A DNA stretch of 64,000 nt. Origin: Neobacillus jeddahensis (GTDB lineage Bacteria; Bacillota; Bacilli; Bacillales; Cytobacillaceae). Shown here one piece after another: positions 38,012 through 46,523 of this stretch. The notes under the pieces are model-generated. The model searched no databases. It was not told the DNA's origin and saw only the letters and a list, made by a program, of their open reading frames with translations. The stretch lies in contig NZ_CCAS010000014.1 in NCBI RefSeq assembly GCF_000612625.1, positions 1 to 64,000 of the forward strand, written 5' to 3'. The position numbers were made by a program, and so were the translations under genes. The first letter of the stretch is position 1. Each line of letters begins with the position of its first letter.

Positions 38012-39293
38012 TTTGTTCCCTCTTATATTTTTTAAGATTTTCATTCCTATCTAATGAAGCCATTAGTCCTCCCAATACCAGCCAAAGGATTCGGGCATTA
38101 TTTAATGAAATAGCCATAGAGCCAAGTAAGAGAACAATAATAATATCCCTTAAAATAAAATTAACTTCTGCATTAAATAGACGGGAATTGGTTGCTTTCC
38201 CGAGGATAAAAAATACATAAGAGAATAAGAGTACTGCTAGCGGTAAGCCCCACTCCGTCGATACCTGTAAAAATGTATTATGAGAAATATCACTTTGATT
38301 AAACAGTTCAATTGCAATATTGGAATAGGTTCCAATTCCAATACCTATAATCGGAGATAGCTGTATTAGACTCCAAGCAACTTTCCAAGTGATATTTCTT
38401 CCAGAACCATTTTCAGAAAAGGCACTGCTAAAATCAGTAAATAATACTTGGACTCTAGCAAATGCAGGTATGCTAGAGCTTAATACAGTAACAAAGTTCT
38501 GTAGAAAACTAACCATTAGTGGAATGAATAGGATTAAAAAGATAACCAAAAAGATTTGAGTGATCACAGAAAGGGCTCTTTTATTTTTGGTAAACACATA
38601 TTCTGAAACTCGTAAGACTAAATAACAAAATAATGTGAGAATTCCTGTTTTTGAACCTGAGATTAACACTGCTGAAGCTGTTATAAACAAGGCTATAAAC
38701 TTATATTTTGGTTTAATATGGCTTGCCCTGCTTATATATACATTTGCCGAAATCTGCAGAACAGCAAAGTAATTAGGATCAATCATTAGCCCTCTATATC
38801 TAGTATGTTCAAAAAATAATATGTCGGAAAAAATGGGGATATTTAAAACCGTCCAAAGGAGTCCTAAACCACCGATGACCATTCCAAAAATGGAGTACCA
38901 TTTAATTGTTTTTTCCATTAAACCAACCTTTAATAAATTGTATCCAAAAATAAAATAGATAAATATCGCCATTAGTTTAATATACTCACTTAAAAGTCTT
39001 GTTGGCACTGGGTTATACATAAAATGAAAAGGGATATAAAATACAGCCGTAACCAAAACCACCATTGAAACGATAAGAAAGTAAAGCAATGGAGCAAGTG
39101 GGATAAGCAATTGGTTTCTATAGACAAGAGTGACAAAAATAATCAGACAAAATAAATCTGAAAAGGAAATATTGACACCAAAAATGACTTGCGATTGATG
39201 TAATAAAAGTGCCAAGAATAACAAGGCTATTGTGATTAGAAGATTATTATTCATATTCTTATGACTGTCGATTTCATATAATGAGGCAAACAC
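38004..39293 (-). CDS. O-antigen ligase/polymerase-like membrane protein (Wzy role)
   Basis: A 429-residue polytopic protein with about 11 helices and a large extracytoplasmic loop (about 265-330). That loop holds SGRNITWKVAWSLIQLSPIIGIGIGTYSNIA, typical of Wzy_C/O-antigen ligase proteins, followed by DISHNTFLQVSTEWGLP with the conserved His. It polymerises repeat units outside the membrane. The GTG start at 39293 has AAAGGGG ten bases upstream; the next ATG has no site. Confidence 0.82.
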   Translation of the reverse strand: MFASLYEIDSHKNMNNNLLITIALLFLALLLHQSQVIFGVNISFSDLFCLIIFVTLVYRNQLLIPLAPLLYFLIVSMVVLVTAVFYIPFHFMYNPVPTRLLSEYIKLMAIFIYFIFGYNLLKVGLMEKTIKWYSIFGMVIGGLGLLWTVLNIPIFSDILFFEHTRYRGLMIDPNYFAVLQISANVYISRASHIKPKYKFIALFITASAVLISGSKTGILTLFCYLVLRVSEYVFTKNKRALSVITQIFLVIFLILFIPLMVSFLQNFVTVLSSSIPAFARVQVLFTDFSSAFSENGSGRNITWKVAWSLIQLSPIIGIGIGTYSNIAIELFNQSDISHNTFLQVSTEWGLPLAVLLFSYVFFILGKATNSRLFNAEVNFILRDIIIVLLLGSMAISLNNARILWLVLGGLMASLDRNENLKKYKREQNV

Positions 39294-39355
39294 TATTCAC
39301 TGGCCCCTTTCTTACCAATAAAGACAAATTGCTTGCTCTAATCAATGTTAACTGA

Positions 39356-40120
39356 TTAAAAAATCCTAAAGATTTTTTTCCTTATTGGTATAGGCTGTTC
39401 AATATGAGGGCTTTGTCCCGTTATCAGCATTTGAGCATTTTCTTGGAAGTAATATCGAAAATCAACCCCAAACTTTTTCGCAATGGATTCATATGCTTCA
39501 TTAAGTGTGAAGCTTCTAAGCTCCGTATTATGAGCGTCTGTTGCGATGAAATGTGCCAACTGATGTTTTATGATTTCTTCTGAAAAAGTTTTTACCTTTT
39601 TTCCAAAATGTCCAATAATACTTCCCGATGTAAGTTGAGTTAACGCACCCTCCTGTACTAGCTCAAACAATAAGTCATGGTCACGTAAAAAACCTTTATT
39701 TCTCTCTGGATGAACGATAATAGGTGTAATCCCCCTTAATAAAAGCTCATAGACAACTTCCTGTGTGTATCCAGGAACCTCCCCGGATGGCAATTCTAAT
39801 AATAAATATTCCCCATTATTATCCAGAGTTAGTATTTCATCCCGCTCAATTGAATCAAAGATTTCCAGATGGATTCTTATTTCTTGACCTGGATGAATGG
39901 ATAGTGGGATCTTCTCTTGTTGTATATAACGATTGAGGAATGCTACACTTTGCAGGATGTCTTCCTTTGAATTTTCATACCACCCATTCATATGATGGGG
40001 CGTGGCAAAAAGATGGGTAATCCTTTCATTTACTGCCCTTTCTACCATCGCTACGCAATTTGTAAAATTAGGGGGTCCGTCATCAATACCGGGTAAAATA
40101 TGACAATGCAAATCAATCAT
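39356..40120 (-). CDS. CpsB/YwqE-type tyrosine-protein phosphatase (PHP family)
   Basis: A 254-residue PHP-fold manganese phosphatase with the signature MIDLHCHILPGIDDGP at the N-terminus and further metal ligands in ATPHH, HPGQEIR, VHPERN and TDAHN. It removes phosphate from the BY-kinase encoded next to it and so controls polymer length and export. ATG at 40120 follows AAGGGGG seven bases upstream; length equals B. subtilis YwqE (254). Confidence 0.9.
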   Translation of the reverse strand: MIDLHCHILPGIDDGPPNFTNCVAMVERAVNERITHLFATPHHMNGWYENSKEDILQSVAFLNRYIQQEKIPLSIHPGQEIRIHLEIFDSIERDEILTLDNNGEYLLLELPSGEVPGYTQEVVYELLLRGITPIIVHPERNKGFLRDHDLLFELVQEGALTQLTSGSIIGHFGKKVKTFSEEIIKHQLAHFIATDAHNTELRSFTLNEAYESIAKKFGVDFRYYFQENAQMLITGQSPHIEQPIPIRKKIFRIF

Positions 40121-40188
40121 AAACATGCCCCCTTAAAAGTCTAGTATAGGAAACGAATTCAATTTCTCTAAAGTTAATTTTCACACTT

Positions 40189-40872
40189 TTATCCGTATTG
40201 ATAATAAGTTTCATTGTTTGAATCTACACCATTAACAACTACACCCAATAATTGGGCATTAGCATTTTCTAAAACTACTTTTGATTTCAATGCAACTTCC
40301 TTCCGAGTTTTCCCACTGGCCACAACCAAAATCACTCCATCACATTTGTTAGCAATGATTTGTGAATCTGTGGCAGCAAGAATAGGCGGTGTATCATAAA
40401 TTACATATTCGAATCCTGTATTAAGTACTTTTATCAGAACTTGCATTGCCTCTGAATCTAGAAGTTGGTATGGGTTTGGCGGTATTTGACCACTGGTTAA
40501 AATTGCTAAGTTTGGAATACTTGTAATTTGGATCGCCTGTTTTAGGCTTATTTTCTTAGTAAGAACACTAGTTAATCCCTCAGTATTACTAAGATTGAAC
40601 GCGTAATGTACAGAGGGTTTCCTAAGATCTGCATCCACGAGTAGCACCTTTTTCCCTTGTTGTGCTAGGACAATGGCTAAATTGGCTGAAGTTGTTGATT
40701 TCCCATCTGAAGGTTCTGGAGAGGTAACAACGATTGATTTAATATCTTTGTCAATAGAAGAAAATTGTAAATTGTTTCGAATCAGGCGATATTTTTCAGT
40801 TATTGGAGACTTGGAATTATTATGAGCAATTAAATTAATTACGGCTCTTTTACTTTTTAATGTTCTAGGCAA
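40189..40872 (-). CDS. epsB: CpsD/EpsB-type tyrosine kinase (BY-kinase)
   Basis: A 227-residue cytoplasmic bacterial tyrosine kinase. Walker A is SPEPSDGKSTTSANLA (51-66), Walker A-prime VLLVDADLRKP (77-87), and the Walker B region is YVIYDTPPILAATDS. The C-terminus ends NNETYYQYG, a tyrosine cluster that is probably autophosphorylated. It works with the adjacent Wzz-like modulator. A TTG start at 40872 is supported by TAGGAG eight bases upstream; GTG at 40881 lies inside that site. Confidence 0.88.
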   Translation of the reverse strand: MPRTLKSKRAVINLIAHNNSKSPITEKYRLIRNNLQFSSIDKDIKSIVVTSPEPSDGKSTTSANLAIVLAQQGKKVLLVDADLRKPSVHYAFNLSNTEGLTSVLTKKISLKQAIQITSIPNLAILTSGQIPPNPYQLLDSEAMQVLIKVLNTGFEYVIYDTPPILAATDSQIIANKCDGVILVVASGKTRKEVALKSKVVLENANAQLLGVVVNGVDSNNETYYQYG

Positions 40873-41599
40873 CCGTATCACTCCTAAATTTCTGTTTTTT
40901 TGAACGCTTTCTTCCTTTTGAGTTAGATTTGGACATTTTTGGTATTGAACCTAATACCGGCATTCCAAGAATTTCTCCAATGTCCTCTTCTTTCTTTAAA
41001 GTGTTGTCTAAGAATTCTAATACAAATGAAAGCCCAAGTCCTGCCATCAAACCAACCAATACACCTATGGTTATATTTAACTTCGGATTAGGTTTAATAG
41101 GAATAGGTTTTTCTTTTATTTCGGCCACTGCTAAAATACTCACATTATCTACATTCATAATATTTTGAATTTCCTCTTGAAATATAGTAGAAATGGTATT
41201 TGCTATTTCTACCGCTTTACTATGACTTCCATCCTCAACTGTCAATGAAAAGACCTGTGAATTTTCTTGGCTGCTTACTGAAATATTTTTATTCAGTTGT
41301 TCCACACTAAGATTTAAGTCAAGTTTATTTATGACTTTTTCTAAAATGACGGGACTCTTTATAATGACACTATACGTATTAATTAAATCCACATTACTTT
41401 GTAACGCGGTTATGTCCAACCTATTTTCAGAGCTTTTTTGATTCACCAGTATTTGTGTTGAAGCTTGATACACAGGTTTTAAAACAAAAAAGGAAATGGC
41501 CCCACTAATCAATGTCACAGCCAGTGTAATGAGGAAAATTAATTTCCAGCGTTTCTTTAAAGTTATAAAAACATCAGCTAGACTGATTGCTTTGTCCAT
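40865..41599 (-). CDS. epsA: Chain-length determinant / kinase modulator (EpsA/YwqC-like)
   Basis: A 244-residue Wzz-domain membrane protein with a first helix (about 19-41) and a second (about 175-198). Between them is an extracellular region with YQASTQILVNQKSS and the helical part. A short basic cytoplasmic tail (SKGRKRSKKQKFR) probably activates the BY-kinase encoded downstream. ATG at 41599 follows CGGGAGG and lies inside the end of the SinR-like gene, so translation is coupled. Confidence 0.87.
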   Translation of the reverse strand: MDKAISLADVFITLKKRWKLIFLITLAVTLISGAISFFVLKPVYQASTQILVNQKSSENRLDITALQSNVDLINTYSVIIKSPVILEKVINKLDLNLSVEQLNKNISVSSQENSQVFSLTVEDGSHSKAVEIANTISTIFQEEIQNIMNVDNVSILAVAEIKEKPIPIKPNPKLNITIGVLVGLMAGLGLSFVLEFLDNTLKKEEDIGEILGMPVLGSIPKMSKSNSKGRKRSKKQKFRSDTVA

Positions 41600-41945
41600 A
41601 ATGTCCTCCCGTTTGTTCATTTGTCCATTTGATAAATTCAATCAGTGTTTTATATTGACGAATTTGGTCCACTTCTAGTCCTGATTCTTTTAATTCTCGT
41701 ACAAAGTCCACCCATTCCTTTTCAAGATACACATGTGAAACATCAGGATTGCCAGAATTCAATAAGGTAATTAAATCTACATCTAATACAGTGGCAATTT
41801 TCGACATAATCTGAAGTGAAGGGTTTTTGTTAAGATTACGCTCCATATTGCTTAAGTATGATTTTGATATATTGGTTAGATCAGCTAACTCTGTTAAAGA
41901 GTAGCCCCTTTGTTTACGTATTTTAGCTATATTTTCACCTAACAT
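41574..41945 (-). CDS. SinR-like biofilm regulator
   Basis: A 123-residue regulator with an XRE-type helix-turn-helix (1-66; RKQRGYSLTELADLTNISKS, SYLSNMERNLNKNPSLQ) that aligns well with SinR, and a C-terminal SinI/SinR-like dimerisation part (about 75-112; WVDFVRELKESGLEVDQIRQ). SinR represses biofilm operons in B. subtilis. Here the gene lies inside the operon and overlaps epsA by 26 bases. With SinR-like sites upstream, negative autoregulation is likely. It could instead be the SlrR-like paralogue. AGAGGT precedes the ATG. Confidence 0.85.
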   Translation of the reverse strand: MLGENIAKIRKQRGYSLTELADLTNISKSYLSNMERNLNKNPSLQIMSKIATVLDVDLITLLNSGNPDVSHVYLEKEWVDFVRELKESGLEVDQIRQYKTLIEFIKWTNEQTGGHYGQSNQSS

Positions 41946-42015
41946 TTGTCTACCTCTTTACATTTTAATTATCTGAAAAACCTAATCCTCCCTTAAATTA
42001 AATACAATAAAGTTA

Positions 42016-43176
42016 TTATGGTATTTTCCTAAGAGATGTTTTAATACATTCAATCACTCTCATTTGGTCTTGTAGTGTCAAATTTGAACCCGAAGGTAAA
42101 CAGATTCCCGACTGAAAAAGCTGTTCCGATACATTAAATGTCTTATGTGAATAGTACTTACAATTAATATATAGTGGCTGCAAATGAAGTGGTTTCCATA
42201 CATGTCTTGCTTCAATATTTTCCGACTCTAAAGCTGTTAGCAATTCTGTGACAGACATGTCAGTTTCTTCATTATTAATTGTTAATGCCGTAAGCCAACG
42301 ATTTGATAAGGTATTATTTAACTCTGGCATAAAAGATACAGCAGGTAAGTGGGATAATTCTTGATGATAGATTTCAAATATACTTCTTCTTGCCTTTATT
42401 CTCTCTTCCAAAACAGACAGCTGGCTCCTGCCTAATCCTGCTAAAATATTGCTCAATCTATAGTTGTACCCTATTTGGCTATGCTGATAATAACGTGCAG
42501 CGTCTTTTGATTGAGCAGCTAAGAAATGAGCTTTTTTTAATGCCTCTGTATTGTTAGATACAAGCATCCCTCCACCAGAAGTTGTAATGATTTTATTCCC
42601 ATTAAATGAAAAAATCCCAAATTCCCCAAAAGATCCACTTACTTTTCCCTTATATAGAGAACCTAGAGATTCTGCAGAATCTTCAATAATTGGAACCTGA
42701 AATGTGTTACAAATGGTAACCAGTTCATCCATTTTGGCAGGCTGCCCATAAAGATTAACGATGATCACTGCTTTGGGAAGTTTAGAAATAGTAGCTGCAT
42801 CTATTAATGCTTCTTCTAATGCTGTTGGTGACATATTCCAGGTATCGGGTTCAGAGTCAATGAAAACTGGTTCTGCACCTTGATAAAGAATCGGACTTGC
42901 ACTGGCAACAAAAGTCAGACTAGAACAAAAAACAGTATCGCCTCTTTGGACATCTAATAAACAAAGGGCCAAATGTATGGCGGAAGTTCCAGAACTGACA
43001 GCAACTGCCCCTTTGACACCTACATAATTTGCTACTTCCCTTTCAAATGCCTCTACATTTGGTCCTAATGGTGCAATCCAATTTGAATCAAATGCCTCTT
43101 GGATGAATTCCATCTCATTTCCGCTCATATGTGGTGGTGACAGAAAAATTCTCTTATCCGTAGCAACTTTCAACAA
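42016..43176 (-). CDS. epsN: DegT/DnrJ/EryC1 aminotransferase (EpsN-like)
   Basis: A 386-residue sugar aminotransferase of the DegT/StrS group. It has SGTSAIHLAL near the N-terminus, EDSAESLGSLYKGK with the PLP-stacking Asp, and FSFNGNKIITTSGGGM with the PLP lysine. Length equals B. subtilis EpsN (388). With the dehydratase downstream of the promoter it should make a UDP-4-amino-4,6-dideoxy sugar as in the bacillosamine pathway. GAGGTG six bases before TTG (43176) favours that start over GTG at 43185. Confidence 0.85.
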   Translation of the reverse strand: MLKVATDKRIFLSPPHMSGNEMEFIQEAFDSNWIAPLGPNVEAFEREVANYVGVKGAVAVSSGTSAIHLALCLLDVQRGDTVFCSSLTFVASASPILYQGAEPVFIDSEPDTWNMSPTALEEALIDAATISKLPKAVIIVNLYGQPAKMDELVTICNTFQVPIIEDSAESLGSLYKGKVSGSFGEFGIFSFNGNKIITTSGGGMLVSNNTEALKKAHFLAAQSKDAARYYQHSQIGYNYRLSNILAGLGRSQLSVLEERIKARRSIFEIYHQELSHLPAVSFMPELNNTLSNRWLTALTINNEETDMSVTELLTALESENIEARHVWKPLHLQPLYINCKYYSHKTFNVSEQLFQSGICLPSGSNLTLQDQMRVIECIKTSLRKIP

Positions 43177-43267
43177 TACATTCACCTCAATTTCTTTTTA
43201 TAGTTAAAAATGATTTCTTAATAGTTATCTAACTACCTTCTTATCAACCTATACATAAGTCGTAGTT

Positions 43268-43882
43268 TTAGCCATTGCCTTTTCTCCCTTGAATTTCAGT
43301 CCCTGTAAAACGAGTCATTGTTACATGATTGGCTTGGCTAATACCCTCGGAGCGAACAACCTTTTTTATAGTTAAATATAAAATTCTAATATCAAGTAAT
43401 ATTGAATGGTGAGTCACATACCAAACATCCATTTGAAATTTTTCTTCCCAGGATATTGCATTTCTTCCATTTACCTGGGCCCACCCTGTAATTCCTGGTT
43501 TGACTAAGTGCCTTTTTGCCTGCTCCTTCGAATATAGTGGAAGGTACTCCATTAATAATGGTCTAGGTCCCACTAAACTAAGGTCCCCCTTTAATACATT
43601 AATCAACTGTGGGAGCTCGTCTAAACTAAACTTTCTAAGAAATAACCCAAATGCTGTTATTCGTTCTTCATCAGGTAGCCAATTGCCATTATCGTCCTTG
43701 GAATCATTCATCGTTCGGAATTTGTATAATAAAAAAGGGATCCCATATAATCCTGGCCGTTGCTGTTTAAAAAGAACGGGAGAACCTAGTTTAAACCTAA
43801 CTGAGATCCAAATGAATAAAATAATCGGTGCAAAAATGAGTATTATAAACAATGAAACTACTATATCCATTAATCGTTTCAT
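43268..43882 (-). CDS. epsL: Initiating sugar-phosphate transferase (EpsL-like)
   Basis: A 204-residue polyprenyl-phosphate sugar transferase of the PglC/WcaJ type. It has one N-terminal membrane segment (about 5-30), then VLFKQQRPGLYGIPFLLYKFRTM and SLDELPQLINVLKGDLSLVGPRP, then PGITGWAQVNGRN. It puts the first sugar phosphate on undecaprenyl phosphate. ATG at 43882 has GGAGGGG; a longer frame to 43948 is unsupported. Length matches EpsL (202). Confidence 0.88.
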   Translation of the reverse strand: MKRLMDIVVSLFIILIFAPIILFIWISVRFKLGSPVLFKQQRPGLYGIPFLLYKFRTMNDSKDDNGNWLPDEERITAFGLFLRKFSLDELPQLINVLKGDLSLVGPRPLLMEYLPLYSKEQAKRHLVKPGITGWAQVNGRNAISWEEKFQMDVWYVTHHSILLDIRILYLTIKKVVRSEGISQANHVTMTRFTGTEIQGRKGNG

Positions 43883-43910
43883 GTTTCCCCTCCACACGAT
43901 TTCTATTAAT

Positions 43911-45737
43911 CTATATTGAGATTGGCATATAAATTTTTGTTGACACATTTTTATTCGCTAACAGTAAAAGTGTTTCTCTCAATTCTTCTTTTTCCATACC
44001 TTCATAGTTTTCGAGCAAATAGTGAATTTCCTCCATTAATAGTTCAGAAGTTTTTCCGATATAAATCTTTTGATAGATTTGACTTTCATGAATTTCATTT
44101 TCTTTTAATAATTCTTCAAAAAGCTTCTCCCCCGGTCTTATGCCTGTAAAATGTATCTCAATATCCTCTATAGAATTTCCGGACAGAAGAATTAGATTTT
44201 TGGCAAGATCCACAATTTTTACCGGTTCACCCATATCAAGAACAAATATTTCTCCACCCTTTGCAAGGGCACCAGCCTGAATAACGAGTCTCGATGCCTC
44301 TGGAATGGTCATAAAATAACGAACCATATCTGGATGGGTAACAGTAACTGGACCACCTTGTTTGATTTGCTTCTTAAATAACGGAATCACACTGCCTCTG
44401 CTTCCTAGTACATTCCCAAATCGAACCGCAACAAACTTTGTCTTGCTTTGGTTATTCATTGACTGAATGATCATTTCTGCTAGTCTTTTAGTTGATCCCA
44501 TTACACTAGTAGGATTAACCGCCTTATCAGTAGAAATCATGACAAAATTCTTGACACCGTTACCACTAGCAGCATTCGCCACATTCATCGTTCCGATCAA
44601 ATTATTCTTAATAGCTTCCTCCGGATTACGCTCCATGAGGGGGACATGCTTATGTGCCGCTGCATGATAGACAACATCTGGAAAGTGTTTACGCATAACA
44701 TGATCCATTTTTCTTGCATCCTGAACATCTGCAATTTCTGTTATGAATTCAATAGACGCATTTTTATACATTTCTTTTAATTCCATTTCGATGGAGTAGA
44801 TACTGTTTTCACCATGGCCTAAGAGAATAATTTTTTGGGGATTAAACTGGGCAATTTGTCTGCAAATTTCCGATCCAATCGAACCACCCGCCCCTGTTAC
44901 CAATACAATTTTACCTTTAAGATTTTTTGAAATGGCTACTATGTCTAACTCTATAGGATCTCTTCCTAATAAATCCTCCACCTGAACATCTCGAAATTGA
45001 CTAACAAAAATTTTCCCGGTAACTAAATCTTCAAGCATTGGCAGTATTTGAGTTTTTGCTGGTGTTTTTAAGCACTCTTGAAATATGACTTGCAGATTCT
45101 TTTTGCTTAATGAAGGAATGGCAATGACGATATTATCAATCTGCATCTTTGGGACAATTCCCCCAATGGAACTAATTCCGCCCAACACCGGAATTCCTAA
45201 TATATCCAATTTTTGTTTACTTTTATCATCATCAATAAATCCAACTGGGCAAAGATCAGTATCGGAATTTTTTAATAGCTGTCTGGCAACCATCGTTCCT
45301 GCTGCACCTGCACCGACAATCAGTGTCCTTTTTTTATTATGACTATTTGTATGGAGGGAATCTCTATACATTCTCCCCCAAAAGCGTGAACCTCCTAGTA
45401 GAAACATATGTAAAAACCAAGTTACAACTAGTAATCTAAAATATATTTCATCAAGAAAAATTTTCTGAAAAATGGAAGCCATTATAATAGAAGAACTAAC
45501 AATCTTAAAGATAATAATCAATTCTCCTGTACTTGCATAAACCCAGACTTTTTTATAAAGTTTCCAGTATATAGAGAATAAATGATGGCTAACCAGGATT
45601 GTTAAAGCGGTAACAATAATTGGAATAGAAATGACATAAATTGTAGCATTCACCAAGAACCTACTTATAAAAATAGCTGTTAGAACAATAAAAGAATCTA
45701 TAAGAAAAAATACAGATAATCTTTGTCTATAAGTCAT
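43911..45737 (-). CDS. epsC: UDP-sugar 4,6-dehydratase membrane protein (EpsC/CapD/PglF-like)
   Basis: A 608-residue protein with four N-terminal membrane helices (about 8-110). A first Rossmann region (VGAGAAGTMVARQLL, about 142-156) follows, then the catalytic SDR domain with VLVTGAGGSIGSEICRQI and a YxxxK-type motif region ISTDKAVNPTSVMGSTKR. It converts UDP-GlcNAc to the 4-keto-6-deoxy sugar. First gene of the operon. GGGGAGAG precedes the ATG. Length matches EpsC (598). Confidence 0.9.
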   Translation of the reverse strand: MTYRQRLSVFFLIDSFIVLTAIFISRFLVNATIYVISIPIIVTALTILVSHHLFSIYWKLYKKVWVYASTGELIIIFKIVSSSIIMASIFQKIFLDEIYFRLLVVTWFLHMFLLGGSRFWGRMYRDSLHTNSHNKKRTLIVGAGAAGTMVARQLLKNSDTDLCPVGFIDDDKSKQKLDILGIPVLGGISSIGGIVPKMQIDNIVIAIPSLSKKNLQVIFQECLKTPAKTQILPMLEDLVTGKIFVSQFRDVQVEDLLGRDPIELDIVAISKNLKGKIVLVTGAGGSIGSEICRQIAQFNPQKIILLGHGENSIYSIEMELKEMYKNASIEFITEIADVQDARKMDHVMRKHFPDVVYHAAAHKHVPLMERNPEEAIKNNLIGTMNVANAASGNGVKNFVMISTDKAVNPTSVMGSTKRLAEMIIQSMNNQSKTKFVAVRFGNVLGSRGSVIPLFKKQIKQGGPVTVTHPDMVRYFMTIPEASRLVIQAGALAKGGEIFVLDMGEPVKIVDLAKNLILLSGNSIEDIEIHFTGIRPGEKLFEELLKENEIHESQIYQKIYIGKTSELLMEEIHYLLENYEGMEKEELRETLLLLANKNVSTKIYMPISI

Positions 45738-45827
45738 TTTCTCTCCCCTTTATTTTCAGCCTTACCTTATGAAAAGTCTTAATTACAATATTCATATTAA
45801 TTGTTTTAATTTAATGCTTTTAATATC

Positions 45828-45955
45828 AATTATTGAGGCATCGAACCCCTCCTCACGTCACACTCTTGACAACTAGTGTCTAAGGTTCATTTCACCCACA
45901 GCATGGCCGAGTGCCTCCATTGATACCGGCAAGGAGACATCACCTTTAGTTATTA
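45828..45955 (-). ncRNA. Structured leader RNA, candidate EAR (epsC) element
   Basis: A GC-rich island in a very AT-rich gap. On the minus strand it folds: ATCAAT (45928-45933) plus GAGGCA close on TGCCTC and ATTGAT (about 45828-45840). Inside, GAACC pairs with GGTTC, and ACACT with AGTGT forms a hairpin. In B. subtilis the EAR antitermination RNA lies directly upstream of epsC within the eps operon; here the element lies directly upstream of an epsC-like first gene. The EAR identity is inferred from position and foldability. Confidence 0.5.
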
Positions 45956-45965
45956 TATAACGAAT

Positions 45966-46150
45966 ATTATATACTCAATAAAGAACATATTAAAAAAAAT
46001 ATTACCAATAATCACTTATTGGCTTGTAAAAATAATCTACTTTTTTGGTTGCACATATTTTAGAAGTCTTCATTTGTTCACATTAAAGAACATATAAAGT
46101 TAATTATCAGTGGATATCTAAATAATAATTCTATATAAAGAACAAGTCAA
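45966..46150 (-). promoter_or_regulatory. eps operon promoters with SinR-like operators
   Basis: On the minus strand TTGACT (46145-46150) and TATTAT (46122-46127) are 17 bp apart. A GTTCTTT (46137-46143) lies in the spacer. A second, weaker pair TTTAAT/TATAAT (45989-45994, 45966-45971) also has a GTTCTTT (45980-45986) in its spacer. A 16-bp dyad at 46076-46091 (GTTC, eight bases, GAAC) lies between them. All match the SinR consensus GTTCTYT. Repression by the operon's own SinR-like protein is inferred. Confidence 0.65.
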
Positions 46151-46225
46151 GAGGATTTAATTGATTTAAAAATTTTATAATAGTCATTCCTTAAAGACTT
46201 TTATCGGTGTTAAATGAAAAATAAT

Positions 46226-46254
46226 TTGACATCGTTCCCTAGTTGTAGTAAATT
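46226..46254 (+). promoter_or_regulatory. Sigma-A promoter of the met operon
   Basis: TTGACA (46226-46231) and TAAATT (46249-46254), 17-bp spacer, about 30 bases before the riboswitch. Confidence 0.6.
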
Positions 46255-46280
46255 TTATAAATAATCTAAATAATTGATTT

Positions 46281-46450
46281 CTTATCAAGAGAGGTTGAGG
46301 GAATGGCCCTGCGACGCCTCAGCAACCTTCAATGGATTCTTCATTGAAAAGGTGCTAAGTCCTGCAAATGATTTGCTCATTTGCAAGATAAGAAGAATGA
46401 CACTTTGGTCGTCCTTACAAAAGTCTTCTTCTTATAGAAGACTTTTTTTA
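46281..46450 (+). promoter_or_regulatory. SAM-I (S-box) riboswitch
   Basis: The aptamer closes with CTTATC (46281) and GATAAG (46387-46392). Inside are the conserved AGAGAGGTTGAGGGA, TGGCCC, CAGCAACC and AAGGTGCTAAGTCC blocks. The expression platform is a terminator, AAAGTCTTCT/AGAAGACTTT (46420-46446), with a T-run. High S-adenosylmethionine should favour termination. It controls metI-metC-yitJ-metH. Confidence 0.95.
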
Positions 46451-46523
46451 ATATCAGGGAACTTTAACACCCTATCGCATTAAACAAATTCTAACTATTC
46501 ATATATTTTAAGGAGTGTGTCTT

